A DNA stretch of 40,610 bases from the NCBI RefSeq assembly GCF_030678915.1, contig NZ_JAUUTZ010000034.1:1-40610 (forward strand), read 5' to 3'. The DNA comes from Paracoccus wurundjeri. GTDB taxonomy: Bacteria > Pseudomonadota > Alphaproteobacteria > Rhodobacterales > Rhodobacteraceae. The position numbers and the translations under genes were made by a program. The notes beneath the pieces were generated by a model. The model was not told the DNA's origin and searched no databases. It saw nothing but the letters and a program-made list of their open reading frames with translations. Below, piece after piece: positions 26,048 through 33,557 of the stretch. Every line of letters begins with the position of its first letter. Position 1 is the first letter of the stretch.

Positions 26048-26887
26048 CTACAAGATGTGACGCTCCCGCATACGCAGCAGAGATCGCACACGCTCGGCAT
26101 CACGACTGGATACCGGATTGTAGATCACAAGACCAAGTTCGGGACGTCCGTCAACGGCGAGGGCCGAGAATTCAAGTTCCAACAGACCGACATCAGGATG
26201 ATTAAATCGCTTCGTCCCCTCTTGATGCGCGGCGATCTCGTTGTCGCGCCATAGCCTGTCGAATTCTGCGCTGGTCCGAGAAAGTTCGTCCACCAGTTGC
26301 GTAATCTCGTCGGTGGCGCCGGCGCGTGCCACATCGGCGCGAAAAGAGCCTACAACATAGCGGGCAACGCTCTCCCAATCATCTTGCATGGCCAGAACCT
26401 GCGGGCTGCTGAACATAAGCCGAAGGATATTCCGTTGTTCAGGGGGAAGTTGGCCGTAATCTGTCAGCACAGCCGCAGCAGCAGGGTTCCAGGCAATTAC
26501 ATCCCAAGTTGCTGTTTTTATGATTGCAGGACTGCTTTCAAGTGCATCAAGCACGCGCTGCAATCTCGGCGTCACTCCTTCAACTGGTCTGTAGCGTACC
26601 TCTGGCGGGCGGCCAAGCCCAAGCATGAAGAGATGCTCCCGTTCTGGCTCGGTCAGCATCATGCTTTTCGATATCCGGTCGAGGACATCGGCCGATGGCG
26701 CCCCGCCGCGCCCCTGCTCCAGCCATGTATACCAGGTTACGCTGATATTCGCGCGCTGCGCCACTTCTTCTCGGCGCAATCCCGGTGTTCGACGACGACC
26801 GCCGATGAACCCGAACGTGGCGGGGTCAAGTCGCGTGCGACGATCTCGCAGATAATTCCCCAGCGCATTGGTGGTGTGAGGTGCCAT
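26048..26887 (-). CDS. MmyB-type XRE regulator with ligand-binding domain
   Basis: The product is 279 residues. The N-terminal HTH_31/XRE domain has LGNYLRDRRTRLDP, TPGLRREEVAQRANISVTWY and LEQGRGGAPSADVLDRIS. The C-terminal PAS-like MmyB domain has TWDVIAWNPAAAAVL, RNILRLMFSSP, FRADVARAGATDEITQLVDE and TKRFNHPDVGLLELEF. The family is widespread and many members sit divergent from an oxidoreductase that they repress, with a small molecule as expected ligand. Here the divergent partner is the epimerase-like gene 98 bases away. Confidence 0.92.
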   Translation of the reverse strand: MAPHTTNALGNYLRDRRTRLDPATFGFIGGRRRTPGLRREEVAQRANISVTWYTWLEQGRGGAPSADVLDRISKSMMLTEPEREHLFMLGLGRPPEVRYRPVEGVTPRLQRVLDALESSPAIIKTATWDVIAWNPAAAAVLTDYGQLPPEQRNILRLMFSSPQVLAMQDDWESVARYVVGSFRADVARAGATDEITQLVDELSRTSAEFDRLWRDNEIAAHQEGTKRFNHPDVGLLELEFSALAVDGRPELGLVIYNPVSSRDAERVRSLLRMRERHIL

Positions 26888-26985
26888 GGATAGCCTGTTT
26901 ATATTTATACCATGATAAGATCACTACTTTAATAGGAAACAAAATAGCTCCACCTCACTGACAGAACAAACAGAAAGGTGTTCAC

Positions 26986-27867
26986 ATGCGTGTTTTTCTG
27001 ACCGGTGCGACGGGCTTTATTGGCTCGAGGATCGTATCTGAACTTATTACTGCCGGACATGAGGTTCTTGGTTTGACCCGTTCGGATCACGGCGCAGAGG
27101 CGCTGACCCGCGCGGGTGCAGACGTGCATCGTGGCGATCTGGAGGATCCCGAAACTCTGGCCAAGGGGGCAACACAAGCCGATGCGGTGATTCACACCGC
27201 CTTCGACCACGACTTCAACAATTTTCTCGCGAACTGTGAAAAAGACTACCGCGTGATCGAAGCCATGGGTGATGCGCTTTCCGGATCGGGCAAGCCATTC
27301 CTGATCACGTCAGGTGTCGGAATGGGAAACGGGTCTCCCGGACAACTGGCGACCGAGCAGCGTTTCGACCGCGACAATCCGAATCCACGCCGTCTGTCCG
27401 AGTTGGCAGCGGAAGCTGTGGCGGCAAAAAATGTCAGCGTGGCGGTTGTCCGCCTGCCTCAGGTGCATAATGTCGAAAAGCAAGGGCTTCTGTCACCGAT
27501 GATCGACATCGCCCGCGCCCGTGGTTACGCGGCCTATGTCGGTGAAGGCAATGAGCGCTGGTCCGCTGTCCATGTCAGTGACGCCGCGCGATTGTTCCGG
27601 CTCGCACTCGAGAAACATGAGCCCGGAGCGCGTTACCATGCAGTCGCCGAGGAAGGCGTCCTCATGCGTGATGCCGCCAAGGCCGTGGGACTAAGACTGG
27701 GCATTCTCGTGCGGTCATTGTCTCCGGAAGAGGTGCCGGAATATTATGGGCCGCTTGCCGATTTCGCGACACTCGATCTGCCGGCGTCAAGCGAATGGAC
27801 GCGTGAGAAGCTGGGTTGGGCACCGACGGGTCCAGGCCTTCTCTCCGACCTTCAGCATTTGGGTTAG
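26986..27867 (+). CDS. NAD-dependent epimerase/dehydratase-like (extended SDR) protein
   Basis: The product is 293 residues. The N-terminal motif FLTGATGFIGSRIVSELI (T-G-x-x-G-x-x-G) binds NAD(P). HRGDLEDPETLAKGATQADA and FLITSGVGMG follow; the last fits the Ser of the active site. I do not see the usual Y-x-x-x-K at the expected place, and the YxxxK Tyr seems replaced (LSELAAEAVA), as in atypical SDR members. AAGGTG stands 6 bases before ATG. Divergent from the MmyB-type regulator. It may be a reductase or an NAD(P)-binding sensor. Confidence 0.85.
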   Translation: MRVFLTGATGFIGSRIVSELITAGHEVLGLTRSDHGAEALTRAGADVHRGDLEDPETLAKGATQADAVIHTAFDHDFNNFLANCEKDYRVIEAMGDALSGSGKPFLITSGVGMGNGSPGQLATEQRFDRDNPNPRRLSELAAEAVAAKNVSVAVVRLPQVHNVEKQGLLSPMIDIARARGYAAYVGEGNERWSAVHVSDAARLFRLALEKHEPGARYHAVAEEGVLMRDAAKAVGLRLGILVRSLSPEEVPEYYGPLADFATLDLPASSEWTREKLGWAPTGPGLLSDLQHLG

Positions 27868-28038
27868 CACCGGGTAGCAGCCCACTGACGAATGGCGACG
27901 CAACGGCCGGGCCTGTGGCGTCGCCGATCATTCTGAGGAGTTTTTAGTGGATCGTTTGCCGCCCCCAACCGGGTGGGTTTCCTTCTGGTCTGGCTTTCCG
28001 CAATCAACTGGCGAAACGGACATGAAATGAAGTGCGGC
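27868..28038. other. Convergent intergenic region
   Basis: 171 bases separate the convergent ends of the epimerase-like and TetR genes. No clear gene or strong hairpin is seen. Confidence 0.4.
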
Positions 28039-28659
28039 TCAGTGTGACGACGATAATGCCCTAAGCGCCGCAGTCGTCCCTTTGGCGTGCAGTTCCAGTT
28101 CATCCGCTGACAACGTGTTTTTGATCACCACCATCCGCCAGTAGATCGACGAAGGTAGAAAATCGAGTGCGACCGAGCGATCAAGCGTCTGTGGCAATTC
28201 TCCGCGCGCAATCGACCGTTCGATGATCTTACTGGCCTCCTCACGTCGTGCCTGCGCAACACGCTCGCTGATTGCCTTCATCTCACTCAAGCGGGCAGCT
28301 TCCGCATGAATATCGGGAAGTATCCGGCGCACTAAAGGATGTCTCAAGACGGTCCGCAGACGAAGGTGAAACGCCCTGACATCGGCATCCAGCGAACCCT
28401 TGTCTTCAAAGGCGGCCATCTTGAGCGCCAGCGTATTGATCGCCTCGTCAGCGAATTGCAGCTTACCTGACCAGCGCCGATAGATGGCGGCTTTCCCGGC
28501 GCCAGCCCGCGCCGCCACGCGTTCGAGGCTGAGCGCGGCAAACCCTTGTTCGGCCCATTCATGAAAAAAGGCACGATAAAGCGCCTTGGTCAATTCGACC
28601 TGCTGCACCGCCGCTCCGGATGGTAGTCTTGTTTTTCGGTCGGAACTCTTGCGTTCCAT
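28039..28659 (-). CDS. TetR-family regulator
   Basis: The product is 206 residues from ATG 28659; an ATG at 28674 is also possible, while the frame beyond it runs through the operator. The N-terminal TetR domain has ALYRAFFHEWAEQGFAALSL and VAARAGAGKAAIYRRWSGK (the recognition helix ends in Y-R-R-W). The C-terminal ligand domain is of the TetR_C_11 kind, with LRHPLVRRILPDIHAEAARL and DFLPSSIYWRMVV. It is divergent from a SnoaL-like gene and separated by a palindrome that fits its operator. Confidence 0.9.
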   Translation of the reverse strand: MERKSSDRKTRLPSGAAVQQVELTKALYRAFFHEWAEQGFAALSLERVAARAGAGKAAIYRRWSGKLQFADEAINTLALKMAAFEDKGSLDADVRAFHLRLRTVLRHPLVRRILPDIHAEAARLSEMKAISERVAQARREEASKIIERSIARGELPQTLDRSVALDFLPSSIYWRMVVIKNTLSADELELHAKGTTAALRALSSSH

Positions 28660-28678
28660 CGCTCGGCACCCCATGTGG

Positions 28679-28698
28679 TTGAAACGGTACCGTTCCAA
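28679..28698. promoter_or_regulatory. 20-bp palindromic operator between tetR and the SnoaL-like gene
   Basis: TTGAAACGGT-ACCGTTCCAA is a palindrome with one mismatched pair, centred in the short divergent gap. TetR dimers bind sites of this size and symmetry, and its place allows control of both genes. Confidence 0.75.
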
Positions 28699-28715
28699 CC
28701 ATAGGAGAAACTGTT

Positions 28716-29147
28716 ATGACCGACAAGTATGAAACACTGTTCGAACTCATTCGTGCGGCCTTGGGCGACAAGATCCCGGAGGCTTCGGACTTCCTTGATC
28801 TCTTCACTGAAGATGCGGTTCTGGATTATCCCTTTGCACCCGAAGCCACACCAAAGCAGCTGGTCGGAAAGGCCAATATTGCGGCACACGCCATCCGCCT
28901 GGGGCCGCTGCTTGAATTCGGCGATTTTACGTTGGAGGCCGTCTATTCGTTGACTGACACCGTCATTTTCGAAGCAACCTGTCAGGGCCGCGGATCCGAA
29001 ACGGGCCTTCCTTATGACCAGAAATATATCTGCGTGCTGCATCTGCGTGATGGCAAGATTGCGCGCTATCAGGATTATTGGAATCCGTTGGTGTTGATCT
29101 CGGCCCTTGGTGGCCAGAAGGCGATGGCTAAAGCCTATGCTCACTAA
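28716..29147 (+). CDS. SnoaL/NTF2-like protein
   Basis: The product is 143 residues with the NTF2-like cone fold pattern. The helical start is YETLFELIRAALGD, then the strand-turn FLDLFTEDAVLDYPFAPE, GKANIAAHAIRLGPLLEFGD, and the closing strand DGKIARYQDYWNPLVLI. SnoaL-like proteins include small-molecule isomerases, hydratases and binding proteins. GGAGAAA precedes the ATG. The TetR operator overlaps its promoter, so the gene is likely induced by a small molecule that the protein may also act on. Confidence 0.88.
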   Translation: MTDKYETLFELIRAALGDKIPEASDFLDLFTEDAVLDYPFAPEATPKQLVGKANIAAHAIRLGPLLEFGDFTLEAVYSLTDTVIFEATCQGRGSETGLPYDQKYICVLHLRDGKIARYQDYWNPLVLISALGGQKAMAKAYAH

Positions 29148-29495
29148 GAAAAGGACCAGATAGGATCAGCCCGACGTAAGTCTTAATCCTCAGGTCAAAG
29201 CCGTTCCCGGTCCCTATCGGGTCGAAAACGGTCTTGGTTCGCTTTCGCGACTTTCGGCAATCTGGAAGAGATACGCGAATATCCGAATCCGGGTTCTGTA
29301 ACCGCCCGCCGGTTGTGACGGGTCACCCTTTACCCGCAGGTGATCGCCGGCACAACGGTCGTCGCGACGCTCACCTGGGGGCGCCCTTCCCTATGCGTAC
29401 AATCAGCGTAAAGGAGCGCGTGAGATGACGGAAACCTGCCAAGGGGTCCACCACTCCGTCAAAGCATGTTTCGATGAACAGTGGGAAGCACCCCC
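29148..29495. other. Decayed DNA between the SnoaL-like gene and a dehydrogenase fossil
   Basis: Several short protein-like pieces occur in different frames (for example PGPYRVENGLGSLSRL at about 29200-29250, and LYPQVIAGTTVVATLTWG at about 29325-29380). None is long enough to identify. This looks like more than one old gene remnant. Confidence 0.35.
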
Positions 29496-29850
29496 TCAGA
29501 TTTCAATGACGATCTTGCCAAAATGCGATCCGGATTCCTCGTACCGAAACGCCTCCGCCAACTTCTCAAGCCTGAAGCTGCGATCGATAACCGGCTTTAT
29601 GTCATGCGTGGCCAGAAACTCGACCAGATCGGTCTGATCCTGCCAGCTTCCGTTGAGACAACCTTGAAGTCGGATTGCTTGGCGAATACCGGAATCATCG
29701 GAATTTCGGCTTCCATTCCGCCATGAAGGCCGATCATCGCGACATGCCCCCCGATCTTCACGGCCTCAATCGATTGCGGCAACGTGGACGGCCCGCCGAC
29801 GTCGATGACATGGTCCGCGCCAAGCTCGCGCAAGGCTAAAGGACGGACGG
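29496..29850 (-). pseudogene. Zinc-type alcohol dehydrogenase, C-terminal part with frameshift
   Basis: The minus strand reads LRELGADHVIDVGGPSTLPQ, then VKIGGHVAMIGLHGG and KQSDFKVVS, the cofactor-domain end of a medium-chain dehydrogenase. Near 29650 the frame shifts by one base. In the new frame QDQTDLVEFLATHDIKPVID, SFRLEKLAEAFRYEESGSHF and GKIVIEI stop complete a normal C-terminus. The catalytic zinc domain and first part of the Rossmann fold are missing. A single base loss would explain the shift. Confidence 0.85.
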
Positions 29851-29968
29851 CGCGTATCAGGCATCGAGCGGAGTTCGAAGCGCGCTGACAAGCCAGCCAT
29901 TGCTCCTGAGCGCTCTTGCAACCGCTCCGCCCTGTTGCCCCGTAGCCCCCAATACGAGCACTGTCTTC
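29851..29968 (-). pseudogene. NmrA-like reductase, N-terminal fossil
   Basis: Just downstream of the LysR stop, the minus strand reads EKTVLVLGATGQQGGAVARA, then LRSNGWLVSALRTPLDA and a stop. This is the N-terminal nucleotide-binding motif of an NmrA-like protein, similar to the start of the intact gene at 16294. The fragment stops where the dehydrogenase fossil begins, so the two were joined by deletion. No start codon with a ribosome-binding site remains. Confidence 0.8.
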
Positions 29969-30916
29969 TCAGGCTACGCTGACCAGCTTTTCAGAATGCG
30001 GAGCCAGGCAATCGCTGATCCTGTCGCGCAACCATGCAGCTCCTGGATCAGCATCAAGCCGCACTGACCATAGAAGCGAGATCGGTGGCAGTTTCAATTC
30101 CAGCGGCGGTGCCGCCATGCTGAGGCCAAAGCGATCGGCATGAAGACGGGCAATGCCTGACGGCAGCGTTGCCATAACCGGTGCATTGGCGACGATCGAC
30201 AATACGCTCAGGAATTGCGCGCTTGCCGCGACGACGTTCAGCCTCTCGCCGATTTCGGTCAGGGCGGCATCAAGACAGCCGCGAAGATTGTCATCAAGCG
30301 TCATGGCGACGTGAGGAGCGGCGAGGTAGCTCTCGCGCGTGAGCGGCGAGCTCAATTCAAGCAGGTCGGGTTGCCAGAGACAGACCAATTCCTGTTCGTA
30401 GAGCCTGCGCAGACGGAAGCGATTGCCATGCGGTGTGAAGCAGCCGATCGCGACATCGAGCGTGCCTTCGTCAAGCGAGCGTTCGACCTCTTGCGCGGCC
30501 ACCAGATGGCCGACAATACGAATGCCCGGCGCCTGCGTTCGTAGAAGCGCCATGAGTTCCGGCATCAGAACCAGTTCCACGTCGCTGGAAAAACCAAGTC
30601 GGAAAGTGCGCTCCTCGCAGGAGGGGTCAAACTTCTCGGACAGGCGCATCGCTCCCTGCAAGGCTGCCAGACCTTCCGCGACTCGTTCATGGAGAAGCAG
30701 CGCACGACGTGTCGGCGTCATGGTATTGCCGACCCGGACCAACAGTTTGTCCTGCAACAACATGCGCAGAGTCGAGAGCGAATGGCTCATTGCCGGTTGT
30801 CCGACCCGCATCCGTTCGGCCGCTTTCGTGACCGAACGTTCCCGCATCAGCGCATCGAACGCGACCAGCAGGTTAAGGTCGAACAGACGAAGATCAAAAC
30901 TGTCAATGGGCTCCAT
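29969..30916 (-). CDS. LysR-family regulator
   Basis: The product is 315 residues. The winged-helix domain has LNLLVAFDALMRERSVTKAA and MRVGQPAMSHSLSTLRMLL; the effector domain has FRLGFSSDVELVLMPELMAL and SLDEGTLDVAIGCF. The form, with VAFDALMRERSVTKAAER and QPAMSHSLSTLR, is that of the NodD/NahR/PcpR-like subgroup, which often responds to aromatic compounds or quinones. It is divergent from the metallo-hydrolase operon, which it probably activates. The stop codon touches the NmrA fossil. Confidence 0.92.
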   Translation of the reverse strand: MEPIDSFDLRLFDLNLLVAFDALMRERSVTKAAERMRVGQPAMSHSLSTLRMLLQDKLLVRVGNTMTPTRRALLLHERVAEGLAALQGAMRLSEKFDPSCEERTFRLGFSSDVELVLMPELMALLRTQAPGIRIVGHLVAAQEVERSLDEGTLDVAIGCFTPHGNRFRLRRLYEQELVCLWQPDLLELSSPLTRESYLAAPHVAMTLDDNLRGCLDAALTEIGERLNVVAASAQFLSVLSIVANAPVMATLPSGIARLHADRFGLSMAAPPLELKLPPISLLWSVRLDADPGAAWLRDRISDCLAPHSEKLVSVA

Positions 30917-30988
30917 GTCTCACATCGATTTGTTTAATGACCTGACGAAAGCTACTTCCCCCCTTGAGCCACGACAAGAGGATAACCC

Positions 30989-31933
30989 ATGCGACGCTTT
31001 CGGATCGGCAACGCGATCATCACCAAGATTTCCGAACTCGACCTCGACGGCGTGGAACCGTCGTTTCTGTATCCCGGCGCAGACCCGGCCTCGGTGCTGT
31101 CAGTCGCCAGTTCACTGTCTGCCGGCTCTTACGATCGCACAACGCGAACGCTACGGCAGAGCATCCATACCTGGCTGGTTCAGATCGAAGGGCGCACCAT
31201 CCTGATCGATACGGCCACGGGCAATGACAAGGAGCGCCCGACCATACCGCCGCTTGATCGTCTCAACGAGCCATACCTTGATCGCCTGGCGGAGGCAGGC
31301 GTCCTTCCCGACGCCGTGGATGCGGTCCTGATGACCCATATTCATGCCGACCATGTGGGTTGGAACACGCGGTTGCATGACGGTCTGTGGGTGCCGGTTT
31401 TTCCGAACGCTCAACACTATTTCTCGGGGATAGAGGCTGACTACGGGGCGGCGATCGATGCCGGAAACGAAATGGCAGCATCGGCGTTGAGAGACGCGGC
31501 AGACTTGGGGCCGATGACTCATCCGCCGACAGCCGGAGTTTACAAGGACAGCGTGGCTCCGATCGCAGCCGCAGGCCTCGCCAACCGCATCGTGGCGGAT
31601 CGAAGCGAGGTAATTCCCGGCTTCAGCTATCATGCGCTGCCGGGGCACAGCATCGACCACGCCGCCATTCTTCTTGAGTCCGGTGGCGAGCAGGCCTTGT
31701 TCTGGGGTGACGTGTTTCACCATCCGGTCCAGGTGACGCATCCGGAATGGAACTCCGTGTTCTGCGAGTTCCCGGCCGCTGCGGTCAGGTCGCGCCGGCA
31801 GGCGCTAGAGCTTGCCGCGCATAGCGGCGCCACGGTCTTCACCACACATTTCGCAGAAAGCTCCGCCGGTCATGTGCGCCGGGAAAGTGACGGGAGCTAC
31901 AGATGGAATTTCACTAAAGGAGAGCGTCTATGA
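30989..31933 (+). CDS. Metallo-beta-lactamase-fold hydrolase
   Basis: The product is 314 residues without signal peptide. It has the zinc motif THIHADHVGW (H-x-H-x-D-H), further ligands in ALPGHSIDHAAIL (His) and ALFWGDVFHHP (Asp), and a late His in TTHFAESSAGHV. This is the full ligand set of a two-metal MBL fold, as in AttM/AiiA-type lactonases and related cyclic-ester hydrolases. AGAGGATAA stands before the ATG. It overlaps the next gene by 4 bases (ATGA). The operon and LysR context suit a catabolic hydrolase; lactonase activity is inference. Confidence 0.9.
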   Translation: MRRFRIGNAIITKISELDLDGVEPSFLYPGADPASVLSVASSLSAGSYDRTTRTLRQSIHTWLVQIEGRTILIDTATGNDKERPTIPPLDRLNEPYLDRLAEAGVLPDAVDAVLMTHIHADHVGWNTRLHDGLWVPVFPNAQHYFSGIEADYGAAIDAGNEMAASALRDAADLGPMTHPPTAGVYKDSVAPIAAAGLANRIVADRSEVIPGFSYHALPGHSIDHAAILLESGGEQALFWGDVFHHPVQVTHPEWNSVFCEFPAAAVRSRRQALELAAHSGATVFTTHFAESSAGHVRRESDGSYRWNFTKGERL

Positions 31934-32919
31934 CTACGCAGCCACAAACGAGCCGCCCTGCAGGAGTTGCGGTTGAGGATCAGTTGATAAATGGCGATAA
32001 CGACGCTTTCAAATTGTTCCTGCGTAACAAGCGGCCCATCGACCGGCCCGCGATTGGATCTCTGCTCCTGGTGCATGGCGCAACCTTCCCATCGGTGAGC
32101 CTGTTCGACGTTGATGTGGACGGGATATCCTTCATGGACGTACTGGCACGGGCCGGCATTGACGCGTGGGCGCTTGACCTGCGCGGCTATGGTGGCTCGA
32201 CCCGGCCCGACGCGATGGGTGCCGCTCCTGCAGCAGATACGCCTTTGGTACGCGCGACCGAGGCTGCCAGCGATGTTGCCCGTGCGCTGTCACATATCCG
32301 GTCCGTCCGCTCGCCTGACCATCTCGGATTGCTCGGCATGTCATGGGGCGGTTCGATTGCCGGCATTCATGCCAGCCGGCACAATGATCTCGATGCCCTG
32401 ATCCTCGTGGCCCCGTTATGGATGTCGGCCACGCCGCTACGTTTCGACGCCGGAGCGCAAATCATGACGCACCGCGTCGTCGACGTGAACGCCTATCGGG
32501 CGGCATGGTTGGGATCGGCACCCGAGGACCAGCGCGGCAGCCTGTTGCCGGCAGGGTGGTTCGAACGTTGGGCCGAAGTGACGGAGGCGACCGACACCAG
32601 CGCACCGAGCGGCCATATTCGCGCACCGAGCGGCGCGGTGGCCGATGTGCGCGAGCACTGGACAGCGGGCAAACCGCTTTATGACCCTGCGGCGATTACA
32701 GCACCAACGCTCGTCATTCGCGGCGCATGGGACGTAGATGTTCGTCGGGACATGGCACTCGATCTATTCGATCGGCTCGAGGGCGCGCATGACCACGCCT
32801 ATCTGGAAATATCGGGCGGCACGCACATGATACTGACAGAACCGGCACGCATGACGGCATTCGCACAGATCATCGCCTACCTGAGGACAGCCTTTGCCGC
32901 TAAAGCCGGGCGAAGCTAA
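31930..32919 (+). CDS. Alpha/beta-hydrolase
   Basis: The product is 329 residues. The oxyanion region is LLLVHGATFPSVSLF, the middle strand-helix part is DAWALDLRGYGGSTRPDAMG, the nucleophile elbow is LGLLGMSWGGSIAGIHAS (G-M-S-W-G), the acid is in VIRGAWDVDV and the His in ISGGTHMIL. All triad members are visible. It is translationally coupled to the metallo-hydrolase. Together they could open and then cleave one substrate class (for example lactone or ester), under LysR control. No signal peptide. Confidence 0.9.
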   Translation: MTTQPQTSRPAGVAVEDQLINGDNDAFKLFLRNKRPIDRPAIGSLLLVHGATFPSVSLFDVDVDGISFMDVLARAGIDAWALDLRGYGGSTRPDAMGAAPAADTPLVRATEAASDVARALSHIRSVRSPDHLGLLGMSWGGSIAGIHASRHNDLDALILVAPLWMSATPLRFDAGAQIMTHRVVDVNAYRAAWLGSAPEDQRGSLLPAGWFERWAEVTEATDTSAPSGHIRAPSGAVADVREHWTAGKPLYDPAAITAPTLVIRGAWDVDVRRDMALDLFDRLEGAHDHAYLEISGGTHMILTEPARMTAFAQIIAYLRTAFAAKAGRS

Positions 32920-33016
32920 TTGATCCGACAGCAAGGTGATGCGGTGAGCCGATAGCCCGGCAATAGTTGCCCGGCTGCCCGGACGGGATGACAGCGCAAT
33001 GCGTCATATTTCTTCT

Positions 33017-33514
33017 TCAGGATGAGCCGGGATTCTCCGGTTCATCGCTCACGGCATCGGCGAACTTGCGCATCAGCCGCACGAGTTCGCTGACGTCATG
33101 GGCATCCCAAGTCGCGAATATGGCGCGGGCGTTCCTCTCGCGCGCGGCGTCGATCTTGTCGGTCATCGCCTTGCCCCTCGACGTGACCACAGCCTCGTTC
33201 ACGCGGCGATCGGCGGCGCTCTGCTTGCGTTCCGCCAGGCCGAGGCTTTCCAGCTTGGCTACCTGACGACTGACTGTCGTGTAATCGCGACCGGTCCGGT
33301 CGGCGAGTTCCACTATGCCGATCGGGCCGAGCCGCTCGATCCCGACCAGCAAGGGAAACAAGGCCCGGTCGAGTGCGATTCCGGCATCCTTCACCATTTG
33401 CTCGTCGCGCTGCGGCCGGTTCATAAGGCTTACGATATCGATCAGCGATCTGTGGAGTTCACGGATTTGCTGGCTCTCGATATGTGTAGTTTGCACATTT
33501 TTTCTTGACGGCAT
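33017..33514 (-). CDS. MarR-family regulator
   Basis: The product is 165 residues with AGGAGGG before the ATG. The winged helix is of the MarR type: LGPIGIVELADRTGRDYTTV (helix-turn-helix), SRQVAKLESLGLAER (recognition helix), and SAADRRVNEAVVTSRGKAM (the wing with D-R-R). MarR dimers sense phenolic or oxidising compounds. Two identical-format palindromes lie in and just upstream of its first codons, between it and the divergent flavin monooxygenase, so it probably controls both genes. Confidence 0.93.
   Translation of the reverse strand: MPSRKNVQTTHIESQQIRELHRSLIDIVSLMNRPQRDEQMVKDAGIALDRALFPLLVGIERLGPIGIVELADRTGRDYTTVSRQVAKLESLGLAERKQSAADRRVNEAVVTSRGKAMTDKIDAARERNARAIFATWDAHDVSELVRLMRKFADAVSDEPENPGSS
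33482..33498. promoter_or_regulatory. MarR operator-like palindrome 1
   Basis: ATGTG-TAGTTTG-CACAT has perfect 5-bp arms with a 7-bp spacer. It lies inside the first codons of the MarR gene. A second site of the same format stands 47 bp away. Confidence 0.7.
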
Positions 33515-33528
33515 GTCGCCCTCCTTTT

Positions 33529-33545
33529 ATGTGCAGATTACACAT
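33529..33545. promoter_or_regulatory. MarR operator-like palindrome 2
   Basis: ATGTG-CAGATTA-CACAT has the same arms and spacer length as the site at 33482-33498. It ends 12 bases before the monooxygenase start codon, so bound protein would block that gene. Confidence 0.75.
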
Positions 33546-33557
33546 ATGGAGACGAGC

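Noticed and set aside
33315..33557. Longer N-terminus for the flavin monooxygenase
   Set aside because: This part is antisense to marR and precedes the FAD motif by 81 residues without family similarity. ATG 33558 has a good ribosome-binding site.
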